Part shown: positions 33,021-33,021 of the stretch, piece after piece
Numbering within the stretch: position 1 is the stretch's first letter
Layout: each line of letters opens with the position of its first letter
Origin: Acidimicrobiaceae bacterium
GTDB taxonomy: Bacteria; Actinomycetota; Acidimicrobiia; Acidimicrobiales; RAAP-2
Assembly: GCA_013044405.1 (NCBI GenBank)
Contig: JABEUR010000124.1
Coordinates: 1-33,021 of the forward strand
Reading direction: 5' to 3'
Length of the DNA stretch: 33,021 nucleotides
Notes under the pieces: model-generated
Databases searched by the model: none
Told to the model about the DNA's origin: nothing
Seen by the model: the letters and a program-made list of their open reading frames with translations, nothing else
Position numbers and translations under genes: made by a program

Positions 33021-33021
33021 C

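Noticed and set aside
1..33021. Mobile elements, CRISPR arrays, toxin-antitoxin or defence islands
   Set aside because: No transposase, integrase, direct-repeat array, phage gene or defence domain was found; the two tRNA sites show no attachment-site duplication within the window.

Overview
This window is a compact, almost entirely coding stretch of chromosome from an actinobacterium, most likely a member of the Acidimicrobiia or a close relative. That placement is an inference. It rests on the gene content (HrcA, DnaJ, RsmE, PhoH, YbeY, CorC-type and Era in one run, UppS next to RecO, a FolP2-type dihydropteroate synthase homologue, a PAC2-family protein, a DinB/DUF664 protein), on a moderately GC-rich composition, and on translation starts of the actinobacterial leaderless type. 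Most of the same single-copy genes also lie near each other in the mycobacterial dnaG-to-holA region. I count 33 protein genes and 3 tRNA genes. I see no insertion sequence, prophage, CRISPR array or defence system.

Layout. Positions 71-236 carry tRNA-Ile2 (CAU; could be elongator Met) and tRNA-Asn on the minus strand. They lie behind a two-gene minus-strand operon, dnaG followed by a divergent sigma-70 factor (280-2960). A divergently read unit (3030-5259) encodes a DrrAB-like ABC exporter and a hotdog thioesterase. From 11018 down to 5459 run uppS, a 71-residue membrane protein, recO, phr, hemW and glyS. On the plus strand, dinG and a TauE/SafE-family permease (11080-14065) sit between this run and the next. 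From 20872 down to 14009 runs an eight-gene chain, hrcA-dnaJ-rsmE-HIT-phoH-ybeY-corC-era, headed by a CIRCE heat-shock operator. Next come a DinB-like gene and lepA (convergent), rpsT, and the operon cnoX-folP2-holA read on the minus strand. Then follow an acyl-CoA-associated kinase-like gene with a PAC2-family gene, a short-chain dehydrogenase, the pair leuS-ygjP on the minus strand, an alpha/beta hydrolase, and tRNA-Ala (GGC) at the right edge.

How the genes work together. Most are housekeeping genes: replication and repair (DnaG, DinG, RecO, Phr, HolA), translation and ribosome maturation (GlyS, LeuS, LepA, S20, Era, YbeY, RsmE, tRNAs), protein folding (HrcA/DnaJ, CnoX) and cell-wall precursor lipid synthesis (UppS). 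Two rules describe expression. The first gene of many units has a TANNNT -10 box whose last base lies 6 (sometimes 7 or 8) nt before the start codon and has no Shine-Dalgarno sequence, the mark of leaderless mRNA. Most downstream genes start in an ATGA, GTGA or TGATG overlap with the previous stop codon, indicating translational coupling.

The region is mostly ordinary core genome. The points that most deserve a second look are the divergent sigma factor in the usual sigA position behind dnaG, the consistency of the leaderless spacing, the FolP2-type rather than canonical DHPS gene, the inverted repeat over the TauE-family promoter, and the unrecognised two-helix membrane protein between uppS and recO. 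I found no convincing new multi-gene system.
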